A stretch of DNA of 64,000 nt from Mycolicibacterium sp. S2-37. GTDB lineage: Bacteria; Actinomycetota; Actinomycetes; Mycobacteriales; Mycobacteriaceae. Positions 56,928-64,000 of this stretch are shown piece after piece (positions within the stretch are counted from its first letter, which is position 1; the number at the start of each line of letters is the position of its first letter). The translations under genes and the position numbers were made by a program. A model generated the notes under the pieces. That model saw only the letters and a list, made by a program, of their open reading frames with translations. It did not search any database and had not been told where the DNA came from. The stretch is from NCBI RefSeq assembly GCF_017352375.1, contig NZ_JAFEVR010000015.1, forward strand, positions 1 to 64,000, read 5' to 3'.

Positions 56928-58451
56928 ATGACAGACACCCGTGATCTGCCGCCCGGCGCCGGAACCGGTGCGTATGACGCCGCCGAAGGCTACGACCCGC
57001 GACTGACCAACGACGACCTCGCGCCGCTGCGCGACCAGCACTGGACGTCCTACAACATCTTCGCGTTCTGGATGTCCGACGTGCACAGCGTGGGCGGCTA
57101 CGTCACCGCGGGCAGCCTCTTCGCCCTGGGCCTGGCCAGCTGGCAGGTGCTGATCGCGCTGCTGATCGGCATCGTGATCGTCAACATCTTCTGCAACATG
57201 GTGGCCAAGCCGAGCCAGGCCACCGGCGTCCCCTATCCCGTCATCTGTCGCACCGTGTTCGGCGTTCTCGGTGCGAACATCCCGGCGATCATCCGCGGTC
57301 TGATCGCGGTGGCGTGGTACGGGATCCAGACCTACCTGGCGTCGGCAGCCCTGGACGTGGTGCTGCTCAAGCTCTTTCCGGGCCTGTCTCCTTACGCCGA
57401 CGTGGACCAGTACGGCTTCCTGGGGCTGCCGCTCCTGGGCTGGGGCAGCTTCCTGCTGCTGTGGGTGCTGCAAGCCTGTGTGTTCTGGCGCGGCATGGAG
57501 TCCATCCGGCGTTTCATCGACTTCTGCGGCCCCGCGGTCTACGTCGTGATGTTCATCCTCTGCGGCTACCTCATCTACAAGGCCGGGTGGGGCGCGATCG
57601 ATCTGAACCTCGGCGAGGTCACCTACACGGGCTGGTCCTCGGTCCCCGTCATGCTCGGCGCCATCGCGCTGGTGGTGTCGTACTTCTCCGGTCCGATGCT
57701 CAACTTCGGCGACTTCTCCCGCTACGGCAAGTCGTTCGCCGCGGTCAAGCGGGGCAACTTCCTCGGCCTCCCGGTGAACTTCCTGCTGTTCTCGATCCTG
57801 GTGGTGGTGACGGCGTCGCTGACCCTGCCGGTGTTCGGCGAGCTGATCACCGATCCGGTGGCGACGGTGGCCCGCATCGACAGCACCTTCGCGATCGTCC
57901 TCGGCGCGCTGACCTTCGCCATCGCCACGATCGGCATCAACATCGTCGCCAACTTCATCTCGCCGGCATTCGACTTCTCCAACGTCAGCCCGCAGCGCAT
58001 CAGCTGGCGCGCCGGCGGCATGATCGCCGCGGTCGGTTCGGTGCTCATCACGCCGTGGAACCTGTACAACAACCCCGAGGTCATCCACTACACACTGGAG
58101 ACGCTCGGCGCGTTCATCGGTCCGCTGTTCGGCGTGCTCATCGCCGACTACTACCTGGTGCACAAGCAGAAGGTCGTCGTCGACGACATGTTCACCCTCT
58201 CGGAGTCCGGAAACTACTGGTACAGCAAGGGATACAACCCGGCCGCGGTGATCGCGACGGTCATCGGCGCCGTGCTCGCGATGATCCCCGTGCTCCTCGG
58301 CGGCTCGGTCACCGGCATGCACACCGCGGCGCAGTACAGCTGGTTCATCGGCTGCGGCGTCGGATTCGCCGTATATCTCCTGCTGGCGACCAGGGGCCGC
58401 TGGAAGGTGCCCCCGCTCCGGGAACCCTCCACTTCTGACATGTCGCTCTAG
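56928..58451 (+). CDS. NCS1-family nucleobase/allantoin-type permease
   Basis: A 507-residue transporter with about 12 membrane helices. NCS1 features: LRDQHWTSYNIFAFWMSDVHSVGGY-type first helix region, GVPYPVICRTVFGVLGANIP, and NFGDFSRYGKS. The closest substrates of the family are cytosine, uracil, allantoin, hydantoin and thiamine-type compounds; none can be chosen from the sequence. The ATG at 56928 has AGGAAG upstream and removes an eight-residue extension from 56904. It is probably regulated by the GntR protein next door. Confidence 0.88.
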   Translation: MTDTRDLPPGAGTGAYDAAEGYDPRLTNDDLAPLRDQHWTSYNIFAFWMSDVHSVGGYVTAGSLFALGLASWQVLIALLIGIVIVNIFCNMVAKPSQATGVPYPVICRTVFGVLGANIPAIIRGLIAVAWYGIQTYLASAALDVVLLKLFPGLSPYADVDQYGFLGLPLLGWGSFLLLWVLQACVFWRGMESIRRFIDFCGPAVYVVMFILCGYLIYKAGWGAIDLNLGEVTYTGWSSVPVMLGAIALVVSYFSGPMLNFGDFSRYGKSFAAVKRGNFLGLPVNFLLFSILVVVTASLTLPVFGELITDPVATVARIDSTFAIVLGALTFAIATIGINIVANFISPAFDFSNVSPQRISWRAGGMIAAVGSVLITPWNLYNNPEVIHYTLETLGAFIGPLFGVLIADYYLVHKQKVVVDDMFTLSESGNYWYSKGYNPAAVIATVIGAVLAMIPVLLGGSVTGMHTAAQYSWFIGCGVGFAVYLLLATRGRWKVPPLREPSTSDMSL

Positions 58452-58454
58452 TCT
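58449..58454 (+). promoter_or_regulatory. -10 element of a leaderless transcript (TAGTCT)
   Basis: TAGTCT overlaps the end of the permease gene and ends 7 bases before the GTG at 58462. Confidence 0.55.
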
Positions 58455-58461
58455 GTGGCAT

Positions 58462-58980
58462 GTGAGTTTGCGGATCGCGGCACTCGGATTACTCGCCCAG
58501 CAACCCGGCAGCGGCTACGACCTGCTCCGGCGGTTCGAACAGTCGATGGCCAACGTGTGGCCGGCCACCCAGAGCCAGCTCTACGGCGAGCTCAACAAGC
58601 TCGCTGAAGCCGGCCTCATCGAGGTCACCGACGTCGGCGCGCGGGGGCGCAAGGAGTACGCCGTCACCGAGTCCGGCCGCGCCGAGCTCGTGCGCTGGGT
58701 GACCAGCCCGCAGGACGATCCTCCGCTACGCAGCGCCGCCCTGTTGCGGGTCTTCCTGCTGGCGGAGATCCCCGCCGATGACGCCCGCAGCCATCTCCGC
58801 GCGCTGGCCCACCATGCCAGGGCCGAACACCGACGCCTCGAAGCGCTCCGCGACGCACTGTCCTGGAGCGACGACGGGGCATCGTTCTTCGGCCGCGCCG
58901 CGCTGGAGTACGGCCTCCGCGCCCGGGCCATGGAGGCACAGTGGGCCGACGACGTGGTGGCTGCACTCCCCGATTCCTGA
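58462..58980 (+). CDS. PadR-family regulator, short C-terminal type
   Basis: A 172-residue winged-helix regulator. The N-terminal wHTH spans residues 1-85 (IAALGLLAQQPGSGYDLLRRFE, then QLYGELNKLAEAGLIEV, GRKEYAVTESGR), and the C-terminal helical domain (Vir_act_alpha_C type) dimerises. Start GTG 58462. It lies 10 bases after the permease, and a palindrome follows the gene upstream of a second PadR gene. Confidence 0.88.
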   Translation: MSLRIAALGLLAQQPGSGYDLLRRFEQSMANVWPATQSQLYGELNKLAEAGLIEVTDVGARGRKEYAVTESGRAELVRWVTSPQDDPPLRSAALLRVFLLAEIPADDARSHLRALAHHARAEHRRLEALRDALSWSDDGASFFGRAALEYGLRARAMEAQWADDVVAALPDS

Positions 58981-59007
58981 AGTCGGGCGTTGCATCGCGA
59001 TAGTTTT

Positions 59008-59017
59008 CGATATATCG
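59008..59017. promoter_or_regulatory. PadR-like operator palindrome
   Basis: CGATATATCG is a perfect palindrome 52 bases before the next PadR gene. PadR regulators commonly bind ATAT-centred palindromes. A further perfect hairpin (GGAGACGC/GCGTCTCC, 59028-59049) sits just before the ribosome site. Confidence 0.55.
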
Positions 59018-59068
59018 TTGACGTATCGGAGACGCAGTCGCGCGTCTCCCCACGTCAAAGGAACTGTT

Positions 59069-59791
59069 ATGACCAACCCATTCACCCCACCGCCCGGCGG
59101 CTTCGGATTCGGCTTCGGCCCCGGGGACCGCAGGGCATTCCATCAGCAGCGCCGGCAGGCACGCCGCGACTTCCGCGAGCATGTGCGCGAGCAACATCCC
59201 GGATTCCAGCCCGGTTCGGGCCCGGGGTTCGGACCCGGATTCGGCCCCGGATTCGGCCCCGGATTCGGAAGGAGCTTCGAGTTCGGCTTCGATCCCCGCG
59301 GATTCGGTTTCGGGCCGGGCGGTCCGCGTGGCCGTCGCGGCGGCGGCCGCGGGCGCGGCAGGCGCGGTGACGTTCGGGCGGCGATCCTCAAGCTGCTCGC
59401 CGACCGGCCGATGCACGGCTACGAGATGATCCAGGAGATCGCCGAGCGCAGCAACGGGCTGTGGAAGCCGAGCCCCGGCTCGGTGTACCCCACGCTGCAG
59501 TTGCTGGTCGACGAAGGACTGATCGCAGGCACTGAGACCGACGGCAGCCGGAAGCTCTTCGAGCTCACCGAGGACGGCCGGGCCACGGCCGGGCGGATCG
59601 AGACCCCGCCGTGGGAGGAGATCGCCGACGACACGCCGCCCGGGCACGCCGGACTCCGCACCGCCGTCGGACAGCTGATGGGCGCCGTCGCCCAGTCGGC
59701 GCATGCGGCCGACGAGGACCAGCAGGCGCGGATCGTCGACATCCTCAACACCGCCCGCCGCGAGATCTACGGCGTCCTCGGCGAGGAGTAG
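59069..59791 (+). CDS. PadR-family regulator with Gly/Phe/Pro-rich N-terminus
   Basis: A 240-residue protein. Residues 1 to about 90 are low complexity: repeated GFGPGFGPG and a basic GRRGGGRGRGRRGD stretch. The PadR wHTH spans about 95-175 (ILKLLADRPMHGYEMIQEIAERS, SPGSVYPTLQLLVDEGLI, GSRKLFELTEDGR) and ends with a helical tail. AAAGGAAC is a good ribosome site before ATG 59069. Many actinobacterial PadR proteins share such a tail and regulate the next transporter; here the following gene is an MFS pump. Confidence 0.9.
   Translation: MTNPFTPPPGGFGFGFGPGDRRAFHQQRRQARRDFREHVREQHPGFQPGSGPGFGPGFGPGFGPGFGRSFEFGFDPRGFGFGPGGPRGRRGGGRGRGRRGDVRAAILKLLADRPMHGYEMIQEIAERSNGLWKPSPGSVYPTLQLLVDEGLIAGTETDGSRKLFELTEDGRATAGRIETPPWEEIADDTPPGHAGLRTAVGQLMGAVAQSAHAADEDQQARIVDILNTARREIYGVLGEE
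59219..59268 (+). repeat. 12-bp tandem repeats encoding GPGF units
   Basis: The unit GGATTCGGCCCC occurs at 59237-59248 and 59249-59260, with diverged copies on both sides. It encodes the Gly-Pro-Gly-Phe run of the PadR N-terminus. Confidence 0.75.
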
Positions 59792-59808
59792 ATCCGCCGG
59801 AAACGGCT

Positions 59809-61053
59809 GTGCGGACGCAGGGCATTCAGCAGAATCGACTTCTGCGAAACCACACGGCCGTTTCCGTCGAGACGATCAGTGCGCTGCGGCGCTGGTCGAT
59901 GCTGGTTCTCGGCCTGATGGCGACGATGAGCGCCAATGTGGTCATCAACGGCGCCGCGTTCCTCATCCCCGCACTGCACCTCGACCTCGGCCTGCACCTC
60001 GCGCAGGCGGGCCTGCTCGTCGCGATGCCCAACCTCGGCGTCGCCGTGACCATCATCGGCTGGGGCTATCTGGTCGATCTCGTCGGCGAGCGGGTTGTGC
60101 TCGCCGCGGGGCTCGGCCTGACCGCCGCGGTCACGTTCGCCGCGGCACTGGCCGACTCGCTGGTCGCGGTCGGCGTTTTCCTGTTCATGGCCGGCATGGC
60201 TGCCGCGAGCAACACCGCCGCCAGCGGCCGGTTGGTCGTCGGATGGTTCCCGCCTGAGCGTCGCGGCGTGGCGATGGGAATTCGCCACACCGCGTCGCCG
60301 CTGGGTGTCGCCCTGGGCGCTCTGGTCATCCCGCAGCTGGCCCAACACCACGGCGTAGGCGCTGCGTTGCTGTTCCCCGCCGTGCTGTGCGCGGTGTGCG
60401 CGGTGGCCTGCGCCCTCGGTGTGCTCGATCCGCCGCGGCCGCCCCGCGCGGAAGCACCCGCTCACCACCTCGTCAATCCGTACCGCGGATCGACGGTGCT
60501 GTGGCGGATTCACGCGGCCTCGATGCTGCTGGTCGTGCCGCAGAGCGTGGTGTGGACGTTCACCCTGGTCTGGCTGATGGCCGATCGCCGATGGTCGGCC
60601 GCGTCCGCCGGGGTCGTCGTGGTGGTCGCGCAACTACTCGGCGCGCTCGGACGCGTCGCCGCCGGCCACTGGTCGGATCACATCGGCGCACGACTGAGAC
60701 CGATCCGCACCATCGCCGTCGCTGCCGCATTGGCCATGCTGGTGCTGGGGCTGACCGATCATCTGGGGTCGTCGGTGAGCGTCGCGGTGGTCGTGATCGC
60801 ATCGGTGATCACCGTGACCGACAACGGCCTGGCCTATGTGGCGATCGCCGAACGCGCCGGTCCGTACTGGAGCGGCCGTGCGCTCGGCGTTCAGTACACC
60901 GGCCAGACGCTGACGACGGCCAGCATTCCGCCCATCTTCGGTGCCCTCATCGCTGTCGCGGGTTATCCGCTGGCGTTCGCGGCCTCGGCTGTCTTCGCCC
61001 TCGCCGCACCGCCGGTCGTACCGGTTCATGCCGACCAGCCGCAGTCAGGATGA
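59809..61053 (+). CDS. MFS transporter
   Basis: A 414-residue major facilitator with about 12 helices. The loop 2-3 motif WGYLVDLVGERVVLAAG and the second-half motif GHWSDHIGARLRPIR are recognisable. Substrate unknown; its position after a PadR gene suggests drug or metabolite export. GTG 59809 has only a weak ribosome site; a start nearer the first helix (GTC/ATG region around 59880-59900) is possible. Confidence 0.85.
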   Translation: MRTQGIQQNRLLRNHTAVSVETISALRRWSMLVLGLMATMSANVVINGAAFLIPALHLDLGLHLAQAGLLVAMPNLGVAVTIIGWGYLVDLVGERVVLAAGLGLTAAVTFAAALADSLVAVGVFLFMAGMAAASNTAASGRLVVGWFPPERRGVAMGIRHTASPLGVALGALVIPQLAQHHGVGAALLFPAVLCAVCAVACALGVLDPPRPPRAEAPAHHLVNPYRGSTVLWRIHAASMLLVVPQSVVWTFTLVWLMADRRWSAASAGVVVVVAQLLGALGRVAAGHWSDHIGARLRPIRTIAVAAALAMLVLGLTDHLGSSVSVAVVVIASVITVTDNGLAYVAIAERAGPYWSGRALGVQYTGQTLTTASIPPIFGALIAVAGYPLAFAASAVFALAAPPVVPVHADQPQSG

Positions 61054-61083
61054 AACCGCGCCCCCGCCGCGTAGTAAAGAACT

Positions 61084-61956
61084 ATGCACACCTTCCCGCT
61101 CGGCACCCACACCGTCGGCCGCGTCGGCTTCGGCGCGATGCAGCTGCCCGGCCCCGGCGTCTTCGGCCCGCCCCGTGACCACGATCAGGCGATCGCGGTG
61201 CTGCGCCGCGCGATCGAGCTCGGCATCAACCACATCGACACCGCGCAGTTCTACGGCCCCGACGTCGCCAACGAACTGATCCGCGAGGCGCTGCACCCTT
61301 ACCCCGAGAACCTCGCGCTGGTCTCCAAGGTGGGTGCCCGGCGCGACGAGAACGGTGAATGGACCGCCGCACAGGAACCCGACGATCTGCGTGCCGACAT
61401 CGAGCAGAACCTGCGCACCCTCGGCGTCGACAGGCTGGCCGCGGTCAACCTGCGCATTCATTCCGGCGATCCCAACGCCGTCGGCCCCGTCGACCGGGAG
61501 CTGTTCGACCGCCAGCTCACCGCGATGATCGCCGCCCGCGACGACGGCCTGATCGACGGGATCGGTCTGAGCAGCGTCTCGGTCGAGCACTTGCAGATCG
61601 CGCTGGAGCGCACCGAGATCGTCACCGTGCAGAACCTCTACAACCTGGTCGACCGGAGCTCGCAGCCGGTTCTCGACCTGACCACCGAACGCGGCATCTC
61701 GTTCGTGCCCTTCTTCCCGCTCGGTTCGGGCTTCACCGCCGACAACCCGGTGCTCGGTCACCCCGCCGTGCAGCGGGAGGCCCAGCAGCTGGGCCGCACA
61801 CCGGCTCAGATCGCGTTGGCGTGGACGCTGTCGGTGGCGCCGAACGTGCTGCTGATCCCGGGCACGTCGTCGGTCGCCCATCTCGAGGAGAACACCGCGG
61901 TGCGCGACATCGAGCTCGACGACGAGACCAAGCGCGAGCTCGACGCGGCCGCCTAG
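61084..61956 (+). CDS. Aldo/keto reductase
   Basis: A 290-residue TIM-barrel oxidoreductase. The catalytic tetrad is seen as Asp and Tyr in HIDTAQFYGP (about 50-59), Lys in LVSKVGA (about 82) and His in NLRIHSGD (about 127). NADPH contacts include IPGTSSVAHLEEN near the C-terminus. It is of the YdbC/AKR11-like type; the substrate is unknown. ATG 61084. Confidence 0.92.
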   Translation: MHTFPLGTHTVGRVGFGAMQLPGPGVFGPPRDHDQAIAVLRRAIELGINHIDTAQFYGPDVANELIREALHPYPENLALVSKVGARRDENGEWTAAQEPDDLRADIEQNLRTLGVDRLAAVNLRIHSGDPNAVGPVDRELFDRQLTAMIAARDDGLIDGIGLSSVSVEHLQIALERTEIVTVQNLYNLVDRSSQPVLDLTTERGISFVPFFPLGSGFTADNPVLGHPAVQREAQQLGRTPAQIALAWTLSVAPNVLLIPGTSSVAHLEENTAVRDIELDDETKRELDAAA

Positions 61957-61965
61957 CCTAGCCGG

Positions 61966-63492
61966 TCACTCGACGTCGACCCAGTCGAGCGTGCGCTGTA
62001 CCGCCTTCTGCCACCCGGCGTAACCCTCGGCGCGCTGCTCGTCGCTCCACTGCGGCCTCCAGGTCTTGTCCTCCTGCCAGTTGGCGCGCAGATCGTCGGG
62101 TCCCGACCAGAAGCCGACTGCCAGCCCGGCCGCGTAGGCGGCACCGAGCGCGGTGGTCTCGGCCACCACGGGCCGGACCACGTCGACGCCCAGGACGTCC
62201 GCCTGGATCTGCATGCACAGGTCGTTGGCCGTGATGCCACCGTCGACCTTGAGCACCTCCAGGTGCACGCCCGAATCGGCCTCCATGGCGTCGACGACGT
62301 CACGGCTCTGATAGCAGATCGCCTCCAGCGTTGCCCGCGCGACGTGGGCGTTGGTGTTGTACCGGGACAGCCCGACGATCGCGCCGCGCGCATCGGAGCG
62401 CCAGTACGGGGCGAACAGTCCCGAGAACGCCGGCACGAAGTACACGCCGCCGTTGTCCTCGACCTGGCGCGCCAGCGCCTCGCTCTGCGATGCTCCGCTG
62501 ATGATGCCGAGCTGATCGCGCAGCCACTGCACCGCCGATCCGGTCACCGCGATCGAACCCTCCAGTGCGTAAACGGGTTTCGCGTCCCCGAACTGGTAGC
62601 ACACGGTGGTGAGCAGTCCGTTCTCCGAACGCACGATCTTCTCGCCGGTGTTGAGCAGCAGGAAATTGCCTGTGCCGTACGTGTTCTTGGCCTCCCCGGC
62701 CGACAGGCACACCTGGCCGACCATCGCGGCCTGCTGATCCCCGAGGATCCCGGTGATCGGTACCTCGCCGCCGAGCGGCCCGCCCTCCTGGGTGACGCCG
62801 TGACAGTCCGGGCACGACGACGGCTTGATCTCCGGCAGCATCTGACGCGGAATCCCGAAGAAGGACAACAGCTCGTCGTCCCAGTCCAGCGTCTCGAGGT
62901 CCATCAGCATGGTGCGGCTGGCATTGGTGACGTCCGTGGCGTGCACACCGCCGCGCGGGCCGCCGGTCAGATTCCACAGCACCCAGCTGTCCGCGGTGCC
63001 GAAGATCGCGTCCCCCTTTTCGGCGGCCTCGCGGACGCCGTCGACGTTCTCGAGGATCCACTGCACCTTGCCGCCGGCGAAATAGGTGGCCGGCGGCAGC
63101 CCGGCCTTGCGGCGGATGACGTCGCCGCGCTCATCGCGGTCCAGCGCCGAGGCGATCCGGTCGGTCCGGGTGTCCTGCCAGACGATGGCGTTGTAGTACG
63201 GCCTCCCCGTTCTGCGGTTCCAGACCAGCGATGTCTCCCGCTGATTGGTGATACCGAGCGCGCACAGGTCCTCGGCGGTGAGCTTGGTGTTGTTGAGCGC
63301 CGACATGAGCACCGAGGCGGTGCGCTCCCATATCTCGACGGGGTTGTGCTCCACCCAGCCCGCCCGCGGCAGGATCTGCTCGTGCTCGAGCTGGTGACGG
63401 CCGACCTCGGCACCGTCGTGGTCGAAGATCATGCACCGGGTGCTGGTGGTGCCCTGATCGATGGCTGCGACGAACTCTCCGGATTCGGCCAC
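61966..63492 (-). CDS. glpK: Glycerol kinase
   Basis: A 508-residue FGGY kinase that phosphorylates glycerol to glycerol-3-phosphate with ATP. Visible motifs: AAIDQGTTSTR at the N-terminus (about residues 9-19), GITNQRET with the substrate Arg-Glu pair, WQDTRT, the second-domain GILGDQQAAMVGQ and YGTGNFLLLNTG, and GGITANDLCMQ. Start GTG 63492; the longer open frame is antisense to the divergent gene. It corresponds to Rv3696c and ends 9 bases from the aldo/keto reductase stop, a convergent arrangement. Confidence 0.97.
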   Translation of the reverse strand: MAESGEFVAAIDQGTTSTRCMIFDHDGAEVGRHQLEHEQILPRAGWVEHNPVEIWERTASVLMSALNNTKLTAEDLCALGITNQRETSLVWNRRTGRPYYNAIVWQDTRTDRIASALDRDERGDVIRRKAGLPPATYFAGGKVQWILENVDGVREAAEKGDAIFGTADSWVLWNLTGGPRGGVHATDVTNASRTMLMDLETLDWDDELLSFFGIPRQMLPEIKPSSCPDCHGVTQEGGPLGGEVPITGILGDQQAAMVGQVCLSAGEAKNTYGTGNFLLLNTGEKIVRSENGLLTTVCYQFGDAKPVYALEGSIAVTGSAVQWLRDQLGIISGASQSEALARQVEDNGGVYFVPAFSGLFAPYWRSDARGAIVGLSRYNTNAHVARATLEAICYQSRDVVDAMEADSGVHLEVLKVDGGITANDLCMQIQADVLGVDVVRPVVAETTALGAAYAAGLAVGFWSGPDDLRANWQEDKTWRPQWSDEQRAEGYAGWQKAVQRTLDWVDVE

Positions 63493-63536
63493 CGACCCAT
63501 CATGCCGAACGCCGCCTCGTCGTACGGCGACAACGC

Positions 63537-63542
63537 TAGAGT
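63537..63542 (+). promoter_or_regulatory. -10 element of a leaderless transcript (TAGAGT)
   Basis: TAGAGT ends 7 bases before GTG 63550, the preferred start of the secreted protein, and 4 bases before GTG 63547. Confidence 0.5.
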
Positions 63543-63549
63543 GCTCGTG

Positions 63550-63909
63550 GTGCCGGTCTTCCACGCTGCGGCGATGTGCGCAGTCGCCGCCCTCGCCGCA
63601 ACTCCGCTCGTGCTGAGCGCCGTCGCGCACGCAGATCCGGATCCCGCCGTGCCCGTCGGCGACCCGCGGGCGGCGTGCGAATCCCGAGAGTTCGGTGGGG
63701 TGTGGGTCGACAACGGCGCCCCGCACTCGGCCTGCCAGTACATCGTCGAGGGCCAGTTCTACTACGACAACTACGACAACGGCAGCTACACCGGCACCCT
63801 GGTCTACCGGGACGGGGCGAAGGTGCCGACCGAACGGCCGGCGATCCCCGAACTGTTGACCATGCCCAGCGGCCGCCCGCCGCTCCTGCTGATCGGGCCG
63901 CCGTCCTGA
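63550..63909 (+). CDS. Small secreted protein of unknown function
   Basis: A 119-residue preprotein. The N-terminus PVFHAAAMCAVAALAATPLV is a signal core ending at VAHA-D (about residue 28). The mature part has two Cys (in AACESREF and HSACQYIV), which could form a disulfide, and a Tyr/Asn-rich YYDNYDNGSYTGT segment. I do not recognise a family. GTG 63550 follows a -10 element; ATG 63502 is an alternative that would place 16 polar residues before the signal core. Confidence 0.6.
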   Translation: MPVFHAAAMCAVAALAATPLVLSAVAHADPDPAVPVGDPRAACESREFGGVWVDNGAPHSACQYIVEGQFYYDNYDNGSYTGTLVYRDGAKVPTERPAIPELLTMPSGRPPLLLIGPPS

Positions 63910-63923
63910 CGAGCATTTCGCGC

Positions 63924-64000
63924 ATGCCCCGCGGCGGCCCGAAGGCGTCCTGCCTGGACCGCAGGCTGGAGACCGACCGGTTGGAGTACCTCGATCGCGC
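63924..64000 (+). CDS. Partial gene, possible class I methyltransferase (Rv3699-like)
   Basis: The frame from ATG 63924 is open to the window end and starts MPRGGPKASCLDRRLETDRL. This resembles the N-terminus of a mycobacterial SAM-dependent methyltransferase (Rv3699) as I remember it. Only 25 residues are visible, so no catalytic motif can be checked. Confidence 0.5.
   Translation, partial: MPRGGPKASCLDRRLETDRLEYLDR

Noticed and set aside
56889..58322. 477-codon minus-strand frame rich in His, Asp and Arg
   Set aside because: It is the antisense of the NCS1 permease; the charged composition is what the reverse of a hydrophobic GC-rich gene gives.
58431..58448. Second copy of the GACATGTC operator seen before the carotenoid oxygenase
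   Set aside because: Only the central 8 bases match; the flanks are not symmetric and it lies at the end of the permease coding region.

Overview
The window is a high-GC actinobacterial chromosome segment and almost certainly comes from a non-tuberculous Mycobacterium (Mycolicibacterium type). Gene content and order follow the M. tuberculosis H37Rv interval from about Rv3648c to Rv3699, as I remember it: cspA, an SftH-type helicase, a Tad-like secretion locus with ssd, 6C RNA, Ms1 RNA, acs, marP, nth, crp, the paired Get3-like ATPases, whiB4, ponA2, tRNA-Pro, the moxR/DUF58 cluster and glpK. Compared with that remembered order, the PE/PE_PGRS genes and the dpp peptide transporter are missing. 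Two accessory blocks are inserted instead.

Layout. (1) 0.1-9.1 kb: cspA with a clear terminator, the helicase, a PAS/GAF-type sensor protein, and a seven-gene minus-strand Tad/Flp-like operon (ssd, tadA, two TadB/C-like membrane genes, a pilin-like DUF4244 gene, two TadE-like genes). (2) 8.9-10.5 kb: two structured RNAs (6C on minus, Ms1 on plus) flank one HAD phosphatase gene. (3) 10.5-29.1 kb: conserved core of metabolism, envelope and regulation (degenerate Fic protein, acs, secreted protease, ephE-like, marP, Nudix, thioredoxin-like, nth, crp, MBL hydrolase, RidA, BagA/BagB-like, whiB4, ponA2, phosphoesterase, PLP lyase). (4) 29.3-43.6 kb: accessory region beginning at tRNA-Pro(CGG). It holds remnants of type VII secretion accessory genes (a truncated EspC-like ORF and a frameshifted EspG-like gene), an SRPBCC protein, a thioesterase, a haem-oxygenase-like diiron oxidase candidate facing a CDGSH protein and a methyltransferase, an F420 oxidoreductase, and a complete urease operon led by a urea-binding lipoprotein, with a GlnR-like site upstream. 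(5) 43.7-51.3 kb: conserved block of GatB/YqeY, a proline-rich membrane protein, DUF4129, DUF4350, MoxR, DUF58, SpoIIM-like and RDD genes. (6) 51.3-62 kb: second accessory block with a DUF1772 protein, aac(2')-I, a carotenoid oxygenase behind a 42-bp palindrome, SDR, four regulators (XRE, GntR, two PadR), an NCS1 permease, an MFS transporter and an aldo/keto reductase. (7) 62-64 kb: glpK, a small secreted protein and the start of a further gene.

How genes work together. The Tad block has one motor ATPase, two platform proteins, a pilin-like subunit and TadE-like minor subunits, all translationally coupled. UrtA and the urease genes form one unit for urea capture and hydrolysis under probable nitrogen control. 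The DUF4129-DUF4350-MoxR-DUF58 genes overlap stop-to-start and resemble MoxR chaperone systems. Many plus- and minus-strand genes have a TAnnnT element 6-8 bases before the start codon, the arrangement of leaderless mycobacterial transcripts, and this was used to choose several starts.

No CRISPR array, insertion sequence or prophage was seen. The candidates I consider most worth following are the diiron oxidase/CDGSH/methyltransferase trio, the degenerate Fic protein beside Ms1, the TadE-like gene without a normal start, and the palindromic operator over the carotenoid oxygenase promoter.
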